A stretch of 15,985 nt of DNA from Methylophilaceae bacterium UBA7525 (GTDB lineage: Bacteria > Pseudomonadota > Gammaproteobacteria > Burkholderiales > Methylophilaceae). The position numbers and the translations under genes are program-made. The notes under the pieces were generated by a model, which was given only the letters and a program-made list of their open reading frames with translations, had not been told where the DNA came from and made no database searches. The stretch is taken from positions 340 to 16,324 of the forward strand of contig DLMX01000008.1 in assembly GCA_002479405.1 (NCBI GenBank). Direction: 5' to 3'. Below are positions 1 through 7,183 of this stretch, piece by piece (positions within the stretch are counted from its first letter, which is position 1; each line of letters begins with the position of its first letter).

Positions 1-988
1 CGGGCATATTCTCGCAAGCCGGAATGATGCCGACTGCATTGATAGGCAGGTCCATCTCGGCAATGGCCTTGAAGGTACCGAGCACACTGGCGGCTCCGCA
101 CATGTCGTACTTCATCTCATCCATTTCGGCACCGGGCTTGAGCGAGATACCGCCGGTATCGAAAGTGATACCCTTGCCCACCAGCACGACCGGCTTCTGA
201 CCCTTCTTTCCTTTTTTATGCTGCAGCACGATCAGCTTTGGCGGCTGGCGGCTACCTTGTGCAACGCCGAGGAATGAACCCATGCCCAGTTTTTCCATTT
301 CCGGGCGGTCGAGCACCTGCACTTCCAGACCGTGCGACTTGGACAGGGCTTTCGCCTGATCTGCCAGATAAGTCGGCGTGCAGACATTAGGCGGCAGATT
401 GCCAAGGTCCTTGGCCAGACTGACACCGGCACCGATCGCCTGCCCCTGTTTCAATCCGGCTTCTGCCGGTTTGATGTCTGCACGGCTGACGACATTGATC
501 GTCAGCTTTTTGATGCCTTTGGGCTTATCCGCTTTTTTATCCTTGGCAGCCTTGCCCTTCATGCAATCGAACTTGTAGACGGCATCCAGCACTACCTCGG
601 CATGTTGCGCCACACGCCAGGCAATATCATGCTTTTTGATAGTGAGGTCGGCCAAAAAACTAACGGCATCCGCAGCGCCGCAACTGTTGACGGCCTTGAC
701 CGCAGCCTTGACTGCCTGCCGGTAATGCTTTTCGTCCAGCTCGCGCTCCTTGCCGAGACCAACCAGCAGTACGCGTTCGCTCAACAGTCCGGGAACGGAA
801 TGCAGCAGCAGCGTAGAACCCGCCTTGCCATCCAGGTCGCCGCGTTTGAGCACTGCGCTCAGGTAGCCGCCTGAAGCAATATCCAGTGCTTCTGCCGGCG
901 AGGAAAGTTTGTGCGATTCGTAAACCCCGACAATCAGGCAGTCACTACGCTGTTTTTCCGGATTGCCACTTTTTATGCTAAATTCCAT
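1..988 (-). CDS. pepA: Leucyl aminopeptidase (cytosol aminopeptidase, M17 family), C-terminus cut by the window edge
   Basis: This is a cytosolic metallo-exopeptidase that removes N-terminal residues, leucine preferentially, from peptides. In Escherichia coli the same protein also binds DNA during Xer recombination and at carAB. The ATG lies at 988-986, preceded by a GAGGAA ribosome site, and 329 residues are visible. Residues 1-160 form the variable N-terminal domain, and the catalytic domain begins near 165. The motif VGKGITFDTGG is at 270-280. By alignment with E. coli PepA (K270, D275, K282, D293), the metal and catalytic residues here are K272, D277, K284 and D295. The NTDAEGR motif must lie beyond the left edge. 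The stretch 144-161 is unusually lysine-rich (KGKAAKDKKADKPKG). The gene is divergent from lptF across 87 bp, an arrangement known in many proteobacteria. The identification is secure; only the missing end is unseen. Confidence 0.96.
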   Translation of the reverse strand, partial: MEFSIKSGNPEKQRSDCLIVGVYESHKLSSPAEALDIASGGYLSAVLKRGDLDGKAGSTLLLHSVPGLLSERVLLVGLGKERELDEKHYRQAVKAAVKAVNSCGAADAVSFLADLTIKKHDIAWRVAQHAEVVLDAVYKFDCMKGKAAKDKKADKPKGIKKLTINVVSRADIKPAEAGLKQGQAIGAGVSLAKDLGNLPPNVCTPTYLADQAKALSKSHGLEVQVLDRPEMEKLGMGSFLGVAQGSRQPPKLIVLQHKKGKKGQKPVVLVGKGITFDTGGISLKPGAEMDEMKYDMCGAASVLGTFKAIAEMDLPINAVGIIPACENMP

Positions 989-1018
989 TCACTGTTCCTC
1001 ATTGTTGAATTTGATTGA

Positions 1019-1046
1019 ATTATCCTGCGTTTCCGTCCCAACTCAA
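1019..1046 (-). promoter_or_regulatory. Candidate sigma-70 promoter for pepA
   Basis: On the minus strand TTGAGT (1046-1041) is followed after 16 bp by GATAAT (1024-1019). This would place the transcript start about 25 bases upstream of the pepA ATG. The match is by eye only. No equally good plus-strand promoter for lptF was found in the same 87-bp gap. Confidence 0.4.
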
Positions 1047-1075
1047 AATATTGACTGATAGATACTTTCCCGCCC

Positions 1076-2161
1076 ATGCTCTTTAAACGAACATTGCTGC
1101 AAGAGCTCGTCACCACGGCTGCGGGAGCATTCCTCATACTGGTCGGTATCGTCATCGCGCAGCGGGTAGCCTATTACATCGGTGTCGCCGCCGCTGGCAG
1201 TCTTGCCAGTGACGCCATCAAGACGCTGCTGGGCTTCAACATGATCCGCTTCCTGCCCATGCTGCTGTCCCTCAGCCTGTTCCTCGCCGTACTACTCACA
1301 CTGTCCCGCTGGTATCGAGACAGTGAGATGGTGGTCTGGTTCAGTGCCGGCAAGAGCCTGTCGAGCTGGATACGGCCGGTCGTTGCCTTCGCCTTGCCGG
1401 TCATTCTGGTGATCGGCATGTTGAGCCTGTTTGTCACGCCTTGGGCAACACAGAAAGCTTCGGAATTCCGTGACATGCTGAAAAGTCGGGATGAGCTGGC
1501 GACCATAACACCGGGCGTCTTCAAGGAATCGCGTAGCGCCGACCGTGTGTTCTTCATTGAAAGCTTCGATGAACTGGGCAATCTGGTCAAAAACATCTTT
1601 GTGCAAAGCGTTCAGCATCAAAAACTGGGCATCATCGTCGCCAGTCAGGGCTACCGCGAAACCGCAGAAAATGGCGACAACTTCCTCGTCATGCAGGATG
1701 GACGGCGTTACGAAGGTCTGCCGAATACCGCCGAATACACCATTACCGAATTCGAACGTTACGCGATCCGCATAGAGCCAGCCGAAGTCGAAAAATCCGT
1801 GCCGAAGACCCAGGAGAAGAGCAGCATGGAACTGCTGCAACAGCGTAGCCGCGACAGCAATGCCGAATTGCAGTGGCGCCTTGCCATGCCGATCTCTGCT
1901 TTCGTACTGGTTCTGCTTGCCATCCCGCTGAGTTTCGTCGATCCGCGTTCCGGCCGCTCCGCCAATCTGATGCTGGCCCTGCTGGTTTATGTGATCTACA
2001 ACAACATGCTGAGCATATTCCAGGCCTGGGTATCGCAAGGGAAGCTCAGTTTATTGATCGGGCTGTGGCCGGTCCACCTGTTCTTCCTGCTGCTGACCGT
2101 CTACATGTTTTATCGGCGGCTGTTCCAGCAACCGCTGGTACCAAGACTCTGGAGCAGATGA
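1076..2161 (+). CDS. lptF: LPS export permease LptF
   Basis: LptF is an inner-membrane subunit of the LptB2FG ABC transporter. It extracts lipopolysaccharide from the inner membrane and passes it to LptC and the periplasmic bridge. The protein has 361 residues, as usual for the family. Three membrane segments lie near residues 12-33, 54-77 and 101-124, followed by a periplasmic beta-jellyroll region of about 140 residues and three more segments near 270-290, 298-318 and 326-348. The segment after the periplasmic domain contains the family-typical AIPLSFVDPRSGRSANL (about 284-300). The ATG at 1076 has no clear Shine-Dalgarno sequence (CTTTCCCGCCC precedes it), but the N-terminal MLFKRTLLQEL fits the family start. 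The stop is 3 bp before lptG, so the pair should be co-transcribed. The ATPase LptB would be encoded elsewhere. The position beside pepA and lptG supports the call. Confidence 0.95.
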   Translation: MLFKRTLLQELVTTAAGAFLILVGIVIAQRVAYYIGVAAAGSLASDAIKTLLGFNMIRFLPMLLSLSLFLAVLLTLSRWYRDSEMVVWFSAGKSLSSWIRPVVAFALPVILVIGMLSLFVTPWATQKASEFRDMLKSRDELATITPGVFKESRSADRVFFIESFDELGNLVKNIFVQSVQHQKLGIIVASQGYRETAENGDNFLVMQDGRRYEGLPNTAEYTITEFERYAIRIEPAEVEKSVPKTQEKSSMELLQQRSRDSNAELQWRLAMPISAFVLVLLAIPLSFVDPRSGRSANLMLALLVYVIYNNMLSIFQAWVSQGKLSLLIGLWPVHLFFLLLTVYMFYRRLFQQPLVPRLWSR

Positions 2162-2164
2162 GCG

Positions 2165-3235
2165 ATGAATCTGATCAACCGCTATCTGATTCAGGAAATC
2201 GTCTCCAGCATCCTGCTCATCATGCTGGCACTGATTGCCATGTTCTCCTTTTTCGATCTGATCCAGGAACTGGAAAGCCTGGGCAAAGGCGAATACGGGC
2301 TTGGCAACGTGCTGACCTTCGTACTCCTTAGTGCGCCGGGCCATGTCTATCAGATCGTACCTGTCGCCGTCCTGGTCGGCACCATGTATGCTTTGGGACG
2401 CCTGTCGCGCAGCTCGGAACTCATCATATTGCGAGTCAGCGGCATCTCCATCACCAGCCTTGCCTGGTCTCTGGTGCGCATTGGCCTGGTCTTTGCAGTG
2501 CTGACCTTCATCGTCGGCGAGTTTGTCACCCCTTATACGGAAAAGACCGCACAGCGCATGCGCATCAAGGCAACTGATTCCGTTATCGCTCAGGACTTCC
2601 GTTCCGGCCTGTGGATCAAGGATGGCCGCAGCTTCGTCAATGTCGAAGAGGTGCTGCCGGACACAACCCTGCTCAAGGTGCACATTTATGAATTCGACAG
2701 CGATTTTCATCTGCGCACCATCAGCGATGCCAAGAGCGGGCGCTTTGAAGAAGATGGCTGGAATTTGAGTGAAGTGGCACAGACCCTGTTCAATGAAGAC
2801 AAGATCAAGTCGGTCTACTTTCCCGAAGCCAACTGGCAGTCATTGATAAGGCCGGAACTGTTAAACGTGCTGCTGGTGCAACCGGAAAAGATGTCTGCCC
2901 GCAATCTGTATTCCTACATCACGCACCTCAGTGACAACAAGCAGAAAACCTCCAGACACGAGATCGCGCTATCGGCAAAAGTCATCTACCCCCTGGCCTG
3001 CATGGTGATGGTTATCCTGGCGCTGCCCTTCGGCTTCCTGCAACAACGTTCCGGCGGCGCCAGCGCCAAGATATTCCTCGGCATCATGCTGGGCGTGTTC
3101 TACCAGGTCATGAACCGGGTATTCGTGCACCTCGGCCTGCTGAACGACTGGTCACCCATCTTCAGCACGGTAGTACCCACACTGCTATTCCTGTTGGCAG
3201 GACTCACCATGCTGTTCATGGTCGAGCGACGCTAG
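2165..3235 (+). CDS. lptG: LPS export permease LptG
   Basis: LptG is the second membrane subunit of LptB2FG and works with LptF in lipopolysaccharide extraction. The protein has 356 residues and the LptF/LptG permease fold. Membrane segments lie near 12-32, 58-80 and 98-120, a periplasmic jellyroll spans roughly 125-265, and further segments lie near 273-292, 300-320 and 330-352. Recognisable family stretches are the N-terminal NLINRYL, the first-half APGHVYQIVPVAVLVGTMY and the second-half ALPFGFLQQRSGGASAKIF. The GGAG at 2151-2154 lies 10 bp before the ATG, inside the end of lptF, which suggests translational coupling. The TAG at 3233-3235 overlaps the stop of the opposing RDD gene, so the two transcription units meet tail to tail with no space for a separate terminator. 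Confidence 0.95.
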   Translation: MNLINRYLIQEIVSSILLIMLALIAMFSFFDLIQELESLGKGEYGLGNVLTFVLLSAPGHVYQIVPVAVLVGTMYALGRLSRSSELIILRVSGISITSLAWSLVRIGLVFAVLTFIVGEFVTPYTEKTAQRMRIKATDSVIAQDFRSGLWIKDGRSFVNVEEVLPDTTLLKVHIYEFDSDFHLRTISDAKSGRFEEDGWNLSEVAQTLFNEDKIKSVYFPEANWQSLIRPELLNVLLVQPEKMSARNLYSYITHLSDNKQKTSRHEIALSAKVIYPLACMVMVILALPFGFLQQRSGGASAKIFLGIMLGVFYQVMNRVFVHLGLLNDWSPIFSTVVPTLLFLLAGLTMLFMVERR

Positions 3236-3660
3236 CTATTCTTCTGCCGCTTCTCAAGCAAAGTCAGACGCGTGCCTGACAAACGGTCGTGCAGATAGAG
3301 TCCTTCACGGTCAAACAGCGCCCAGAGAAAACCGACACCAAAGAACAGGCTGGCAAGAATATAACGCCGCATGGCCAGAGTCGGCGTCAGTGCTTCCCCA
3401 TGCCATCCGCTCAGTTTGATGCGCCAGGTCTGCATGGCCAGCGTTTGGCCGCCTCGCGTCCAGTTCCAGACAAAATAAGCGGCCCCGGTCAGCCACAGAT
3501 ATAACTGGAAAAAGTAACGTTTCGGTGCCGCCGTGGCATCGCCAAAGACCGACAGGAAAATCAGCGCGGCGAACATCAGAACGGCCAATAACAAAACAAG
3601 ATCGTAGAACAGACTGGCCAGTCGACGTAACAGACCCGGTGAGGCGGTTGAATTTGACAC
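3232..3660 (-). CDS. RDD family membrane protein
   Basis: This is a 142-residue integral membrane protein of the RDD family, named for conserved Arg, Asp, Asp positions. Here these are R12 or R13 with D20 at the first membrane segment, and D125 in HDRLSGTRL near the C-terminus. Hydrophobic segments lie near 17-39, 49-67 and 100-117. The function is not established; some relatives have been linked to ion transport, but nothing here shows a substrate. The start is GTG at 3660: an in-frame TGA lies three codons upstream and the next Met is residue 29, past the conserved Arg. No good ribosome site precedes it. It is the last gene of a minus-strand unit with the sigma factor, DUF3619 and DUF3106 genes, 28 bp after DUF3106. 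Its stop overlaps the lptG stop within GCTAGC. Confidence 0.85.
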   Translation of the reverse strand: MSNSTASPGLLRRLASLFYDLVLLLAVLMFAALIFLSVFGDATAAPKRYFFQLYLWLTGAAYFVWNWTRGGQTLAMQTWRIKLSGWHGEALTPTLAMRRYILASLFFGVGFLWALFDREGLYLHDRLSGTRLTLLEKRQKNS

Positions 3661-3688
3661 GATTAATCAGAAAACGGGCGAATAATGT

Positions 3689-4135
3689 CTAGTTATCCAA
3701 TTCGTCATTACCGTAAATCTCGGGGCTTTCCCGGCGCAACTGCTCGCGTTTGGCTTCAGGCAGACTCTGATATTCGCGCCATTTTTTCCTGAGCTCCTGC
3801 TTCTTTTCCTCAGGCAAGGTTCTGAATTTCTCGTGTTTTTTACGGGCATTCTCGCGCTCATAAGGCGTCATGCGGCTCCAACGTGTCAGGCGATCCTGCA
3901 CCCGTTGCTGACGCTCGGCATCCATCTTCGGATAGTCACGCGCGATCTCAAGCATGCGTTCACGTTGCCATGGCCGCAAGGTATCCCATTCATCAGCCAA
4001 CGGCTTCAGGACTTTCTGCTGGTCAGCACTGAGTTCCGTCCAGGTCGGACGTTGTGCTGCTTCAGGCTCGGCCAGAGCCTGACCTGAAACCATGACAAAA
4101 ACCAGTGTTATCGCTGCGAAGAACGCGCTAACCAT
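3689..4135 (-). CDS. DUF3106 family exported protein with six 18-residue helical repeats
   Basis: This 148-residue protein matches the DUF3106 type found in betaproteobacteria; no function is established. Residues 1-22 form a signal peptide ending in ALA, so the mature protein should be periplasmic. The signal is odd: it has no Lys or Arg before the hydrophobic core (MVSAFFAAITLVF), and an in-frame TGA two codons upstream rules out an extension. Residues 35-142 divide exactly into six 18-residue units. Position 1 is Leu or Met in all six. Position 16 is Trp, Tyr or Phe in the first five. W32 falls on position 16 of a preceding partial unit. The composition is rich in Arg, Lys, Glu and Gln and predicts a helical rod or solenoid. 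The gene overlaps DUF3619 by 28 bp, with AAAGGA as ribosome site inside that gene. A periplasmic sensor or chaperone role is inference only. Confidence 0.8.
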   Translation of the reverse strand: MVSAFFAAITLVFVMVSGQALAEPEAAQRPTWTELSADQQKVLKPLADEWDTLRPWQRERMLEIARDYPKMDAERQQRVQDRLTRWSRMTPYERENARKKHEKFRTLPEEKKQELRKKWREYQSLPEAKREQLRRESPEIYGNDELDN

Positions 4136-4503
4136 GCATCAAATCCTTTATCCACAAAAGCCTCGGGGGGGAGTTCAGAACCCAACAGGAAGGCATCACC
4201 CTGCTCAACGGCAGGCTGGGGCATTAACTGTTGCGTAATGACAAATACTATCAATGCAGCACCAATCAGCATTAGAGCAGGCATGATAGCGCGATGTTGA
4301 TGCATGTAATCGCCGGACATACGCAGTACCTGTCCGACTCTATCAGCATCGCTCTCGGTGACCAGCTGTCTGCGCGCGGCCAACTGACCAACAGCCTTCA
4401 TTCTGGCCGCATAGAGTCGATCCAGCACCTTACGGTCGAGCCCGGAAGTGCTCTCATCCAGCAGATTGACTATCTCTTTTGCATGTTCATGTTCGGTTTT
4501 CAT
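4108..4503 (-). CDS. DUF3619 family single-pass membrane protein, possible anti-sigma factor
   Basis: This is a 131-residue protein of the DUF3619 type; no function is established. Residues 1-70 are hydrophilic and helical (HEHAKEIVNLLDESTSGLD...), one membrane segment spans about 73-91, and a short tail of about 40 residues ends in LPPEAFVDKGFDAWL, a family hallmark. With the N-terminus inside, this is the topology of many anti-sigma factors, and the gene follows the sigma factor gene directly (72-bp gap). It lacks the HxxxCxxC motif of zinc-binding anti-sigma domains. The ATG at 4503 has GAGGAA about 9 bases upstream. Its end overlaps the DUF3106 start by 28 bp, so the two proteins are probably made together. 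The anti-sigma role is inferred from position and topology only. Confidence 0.8.
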   Translation of the reverse strand: MKTEHEHAKEIVNLLDESTSGLDRKVLDRLYAARMKAVGQLAARRQLVTESDADRVGQVLRMSGDYMHQHRAIMPALMLIGAALIVFVITQQLMPQPAVEQGDAFLLGSELPPEAFVDKGFDAWLARSSQR

Positions 4504-4575
4504 CGATCAACTTCCTCTACATATCGCGCATCCGGTGATGTCTGATGTTTCGAGAATCAAATTACTCCTGAATAA

Positions 4576-5148
4576 TTATATGCCTGGTTTGGAAAAACCA
4601 TGCTTTTCCAATATTGATGCAAGTGTGTGAACGGCGCGCGAACAATGCGTCTTGACGCTACCCTGAGAACATCCCATCGATGCCGCCGTTTCGGCTACAT
4701 CCATATCTTCCCAATAACGCAAAATGAAGGCTTCCCGTTGACGCGCCGGCAGCTTCTTGATGGCGTCTTCGATAATAGCCAGCGTCTGACTGCGTTGCAA
4801 TTGAGCTTCCGGCTGATCTTGGTCGTTATCGGGATCGCCGCCGAGAGTTTCAAGCGGATCGGTCTCATCGTCATCCTGTCCGCCACCAAAAGAAGAAAAC
4901 AGGGTTGTCCACAAATTGCGGACTTTCTGCCTGCGCCAGAAGTCCTTGGTGGTATTCTGCAGGATACGCTGAAACAGCATGGGGTACTCGGTGACCGGGC
5001 GATCGGCGTATTTTTCCGACAGCTTCATCATGGAATCCTGCACAATGTCGAGCGCAACATGATCGTCACGCACAGCATAAGCCGTCTGCTTGAATGCGCG
5101 TCGCTCGACTTGAGCAAGAAAATCAGAAAGCTCTTGTGGGGTTGCCAT
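4576..5148 (-). CDS. ECF-like RNA polymerase sigma-70 family factor
   Basis: This 190-residue factor has only sigma regions 2 and 4, as in group IV (ECF) sigmas. Region 2 spans about 12-78 and includes DIVQDSMMKLSEKY (core binding) and QNTTKDFWRRQKVR (the -10 reading part). A linker of about 40 residues, rich in Asp and Glu (GGGQDDDETDPLETLGGDPD), follows. Region 4 spans about 123-182, with LPARQREAFILRYWEDMDVAETAASMG and the helix-turn-helix at about 150-172 (GCSQGSVKTHCSRA). It lacks additional C-terminal domains. The start at 5148 has only AGG immediately before the ATG, so initiation may be weak. It heads a minus-strand unit with DUF3619, DUF3106 and RDD genes, divergent from the PP0621/pil unit across 198 bp. 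It is probably autoregulated and held by a partner at the membrane, but no ECF-type promoter could be picked out. The target genes are unknown. Confidence 0.9.
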   Translation of the reverse strand: MATPQELSDFLAQVERRAFKQTAYAVRDDHVALDIVQDSMMKLSEKYADRPVTEYPMLFQRILQNTTKDFWRRQKVRNLWTTLFSSFGGGQDDDETDPLETLGGDPDNDQDQPEAQLQRSQTLAIIEDAIKKLPARQREAFILRYWEDMDVAETAASMGCSQGSVKTHCSRAVHTLASILEKHGFSKPGI

Positions 5149-5261
5149 CCTGGGTCAATCGGATATTGTCTTTGCGTGAATTAATTGCATGGTTTGTTCT
5201 TTTGATGATTCCTGCAGATGCCCTGGCTTTTACGCTTAAGGACTCATGAACAGGCCACAGC

Positions 5262-5274
5262 ACTCAGGCTGAGT
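5262..5274. promoter_or_regulatory. Small perfect palindrome in the divergent sigma/PP0621 intergenic region
   Basis: ACTCAG-G-CTGAGT is a perfect 6+1+6 dyad. It lies 17 bp upstream of the candidate -35 box at 5291 and 113 bp upstream of the sigma factor start. It could be an operator for either unit. A 13-bp palindrome can occur by chance, so this is only a candidate. Confidence 0.25.
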
Positions 5275-5290
5275 ATATCAGGTTTGCATT

Positions 5291-5318
5291 TTGTCTCTGA
5301 CCAAGATTTAGCTACAAT
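5291..5318 (+). promoter_or_regulatory. Candidate sigma-70 promoter for the PP0621-pilS-pilR-ampD unit
   Basis: TTGTCT (5291-5296) and TACAAT (5313-5318) are separated by 16 bp, and a start near 5325 would leave about 22 bases before the ATG at 5347. TACAAT matches the -10 consensus at five of six positions. It is the best promoter-like site in the 198-bp gap. Confidence 0.45.
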
Positions 5319-5346
5319 CGTTTCAATTTAACCCGGTACACGCTCC

Positions 5347-5589
5347 ATGGCCAAACTGATACTCCTTGCCATTGCAATCTGGCTCGTCATCACCATCCTC
5401 AAACGCTACCGCAAGAGTCTGGATCAGTCTGACATGTCCGCCGCTAACACCGGGCGCGATTCAGAAAGCATGGTGCAATGTGCACATTGCGGCATACACC
5501 TCCCCCAAAGCGAAAGTGTTCAATCGGATGGCCAGTATTTCTGTAGTCAGGCGCACGTTCACGCGCCCAAAGATGAATCCGGGAACTGA
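5347..5589 (+). CDS. Small membrane-anchored Cys/His protein (PP0621-like family)
   Basis: This 80-residue protein has one N-terminal membrane segment (about 3-17, LILLAIAIWLVITIL), then a basic stretch (KRYRKS) that should face the cytoplasm. A soluble part carries C45, C48, C66 and H70 (CAHC...FCSQAH), a likely zinc-ribbon or knuckle site. It resembles the small PP0621-type proteins often encoded just before pilS in betaproteobacteria and pseudomonads; no function is established. Its stop codon lies inside the pilS start region (17-bp overlap), so the two are likely translationally coupled. That coupling suggests, without proving, a link to the PilS sensor. Gene reality is supported by the promoter-like site upstream and by the conserved Cys pattern. 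Confidence 0.85.
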   Translation: MAKLILLAIAIWLVITILKRYRKSLDQSDMSAANTGRDSESMVQCAHCGIHLPQSESVQSDGQYFCSQAHVHAPKDESGN

Positions 5590-7183
5590 TTCGCCAGCGT
5601 CTCACCTTTTACCGAGCGCTTATTGGCGCTCGATGCGTTTCTCGCATCTTTACCGCCTTGTCATTGCCAGCGGTCTTGTCACCTACTTCTTCTTCTGGCA
5701 GGAACTCCCCTGGCGCGAGAATTACAACAGTCAGCTCTATCTCAGACTGGCCGGTTCCTATCTGGCCTTCAGCCTGGGTGCCGCACTGCTGAGCTGGATC
5801 AAGGTCGTGATCCTTGACCGGCGTCTGACATTGATTACGATTGTTGACATCGGTTTTATCGTTACCCTGATCTATGCTGCCGGCGGCCTGGAAAGCGGCC
5901 TGGGCCTGTTACTGGTGCTGGCAACGGCAAGCGCCAGCCTGTTCAGCCAGGGACGACTGGCCCTGTTTTATGCTGCGATTGCCAGTATTGCCCTACTGCT
6001 GGAACAGTCATACCAGTTCATCACCTGGGAACAACATCAGGTTGATTACACGCATGCCGCCATGCTCAGCCTCAGCTGCTTTGCCACGGCATGGCTGGCA
6101 CACAGCTTCTCCAAACGCACCAAACAGAGTGAAGCGCTGGCTTCACAACGCGGGATCGACCTCGAAAACATGGCGCAAATCAATCAGTTGATCACACAGG
6201 AAATCCAGGATGGCATCCTGGTGGTAGACAAGGACTTCAAAATTCGTCACTGTAACGCGCAGGCGGAAAAGTTGCTTGGCCATCAGCATGCCGAATTCGA
6301 GACCCTCGACACATATGCGCCGGAAGTGGCAGGCATGCTCGCACACTGGATCACTGAAAACACCAGTCAGAAGAATGCCAACAAACCCAAAAAGCTGAGA
6401 TTGATAGAGCGGGAGCTCCGGTTGCGGCTGATGCCGGTCAGCAATGACCGGCATGATGGCGCCGTCATCTTTATTGAAGACTGGAGTCAGATTCAAATGC
6501 AGGCACAACAGATGAAGCTGGTGGCTCTCGGACGGCTGACTGCCAATATCGCCCACGAAATTCGCAATCCGCTCAGCGCAATCAGCCATGCCAATCAGCT
6601 GTTGCAGGAGGAAGCGATGGACGATCCTGCAATCAAACGCATGCTGCAAATAGTCGCCGACAATGTCACACGTCTGGATCAGATCGTAAAGGACGTGCTG
6701 GAACTGAACCGGCGCGACCGCACCCAGCAGGAAACCATCAGTCTGGCAAAGTTTCTGCAGGACTTCCATACACAGTTCTGCCAAGCGGAAAAAATTCCCC
6801 CGGAGCACTTCAGGATATATCTGGCCGGACATGATGGAAACATCATGTTCGACCGCCGCCACCTGAATCAGATTCTCTGGAATATCTGTCGCAATGGCTG
6901 GCACCACAGCCGCCGGCAGGAGGGTAGCCTGACGCTTTCCCTGATTGAATCACCGAGAGAAACCAAACTGACGGTTGCCATCAAGGATGACGGCCCCGGC
7001 ATCGCCGAAGAAATCACCCCGCATCTGTTCGAGCCTTTTTTCACCACAGAGCCCAGCGGCACCGGACTGGGACTCTATATTGCACGCGAATTGTGTGAAG
7101 CCAATGACGGCAGAATCGAATATCAGCCGACGGACAATGGCAGCCTGTTCCTGATCCGGATCAAAAGGCAGACAGCGCAATGA
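5573..7183 (+). CDS. pilS: Sensor histidine kinase PilS (type IV pilus two-component system)
   Basis: PilS is the membrane sensor kinase that controls phosphorylation of PilR and so pilin gene transcription. The open frame reaches back to 5366, but that part is out of frame within the PP0621-like gene. The ATG at 5573 gives 536 residues, close to Pseudomonas PilS (about 530); M21 (5633) is an alternative. About six hydrophobic segments fill residues 28-180, the usual PilS membrane domain. A PAS-like domain follows at about 200-310 (GILVVDKDFKIRHCNAQAEKLLG). The H-box is NIAHEIRNPLSAISHANQLL with phospho-acceptor H328. The N-box is QILWNICRNGWHHS. The G-boxes are DDGPGIAEE, FEPFFTTEPSGTGLGL. 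All kinase motifs look intact. The gene overlaps PP0621 by 17 bp and pilR by 4 bp (ATGA), which fits a single operon. Confidence 0.93.
   Translation: MNPGTDSPASHLLPSAYWRSMRFSHLYRLVIASGLVTYFFFWQELPWRENYNSQLYLRLAGSYLAFSLGAALLSWIKVVILDRRLTLITIVDIGFIVTLIYAAGGLESGLGLLLVLATASASLFSQGRLALFYAAIASIALLLEQSYQFITWEQHQVDYTHAAMLSLSCFATAWLAHSFSKRTKQSEALASQRGIDLENMAQINQLITQEIQDGILVVDKDFKIRHCNAQAEKLLGHQHAEFETLDTYAPEVAGMLAHWITENTSQKNANKPKKLRLIERELRLRLMPVSNDRHDGAVIFIEDWSQIQMQAQQMKLVALGRLTANIAHEIRNPLSAISHANQLLQEEAMDDPAIKRMLQIVADNVTRLDQIVKDVLELNRRDRTQQETISLAKFLQDFHTQFCQAEKIPPEHFRIYLAGHDGNIMFDRRHLNQILWNICRNGWHHSRRQEGSLTLSLIESPRETKLTVAIKDDGPGIAEEITPHLFEPFFTTEPSGTGLGLYIARELCEANDGRIEYQPTDNGSLFLIRIKRQTAQ

Noticed and set aside
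332..874. Plus-strand open frame of 180 codons inside pepA
   Set aside because: It is antisense to a certain pepA coding sequence, has no ribosome site and its translation resembles no protein family.
1292..2038. Minus-strand open frame of 248 codons inside lptF
   Set aside because: Shadow of lptF; the His/Gln/Asp-rich translation is typical of a reverse reading of a GC-rich membrane protein gene.
2051..2710. Minus-strand open frame of 219 codons across lptF/lptG
   Set aside because: Crosses two well-recognised genes on the other strand and has low-complexity His/Gln/Asp content without domains.
3710..4033. CRISPR-like or DNA tandem repeat in the DUF3106 region
   Set aside because: The periodicity is at protein level only; the nucleotide units are not similar enough to be DNA repeats.
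5366..5572. N-terminal extension of PilS by 69 residues
   Set aside because: The extension lies wholly inside the PP0621-like gene in another frame; the start at 5573 gives the normal PilS length.
6143..6907. Minus-strand open frame of 254 codons inside pilS
   Set aside because: Antisense shadow of the kinase core; no start signal and no family resemblance.
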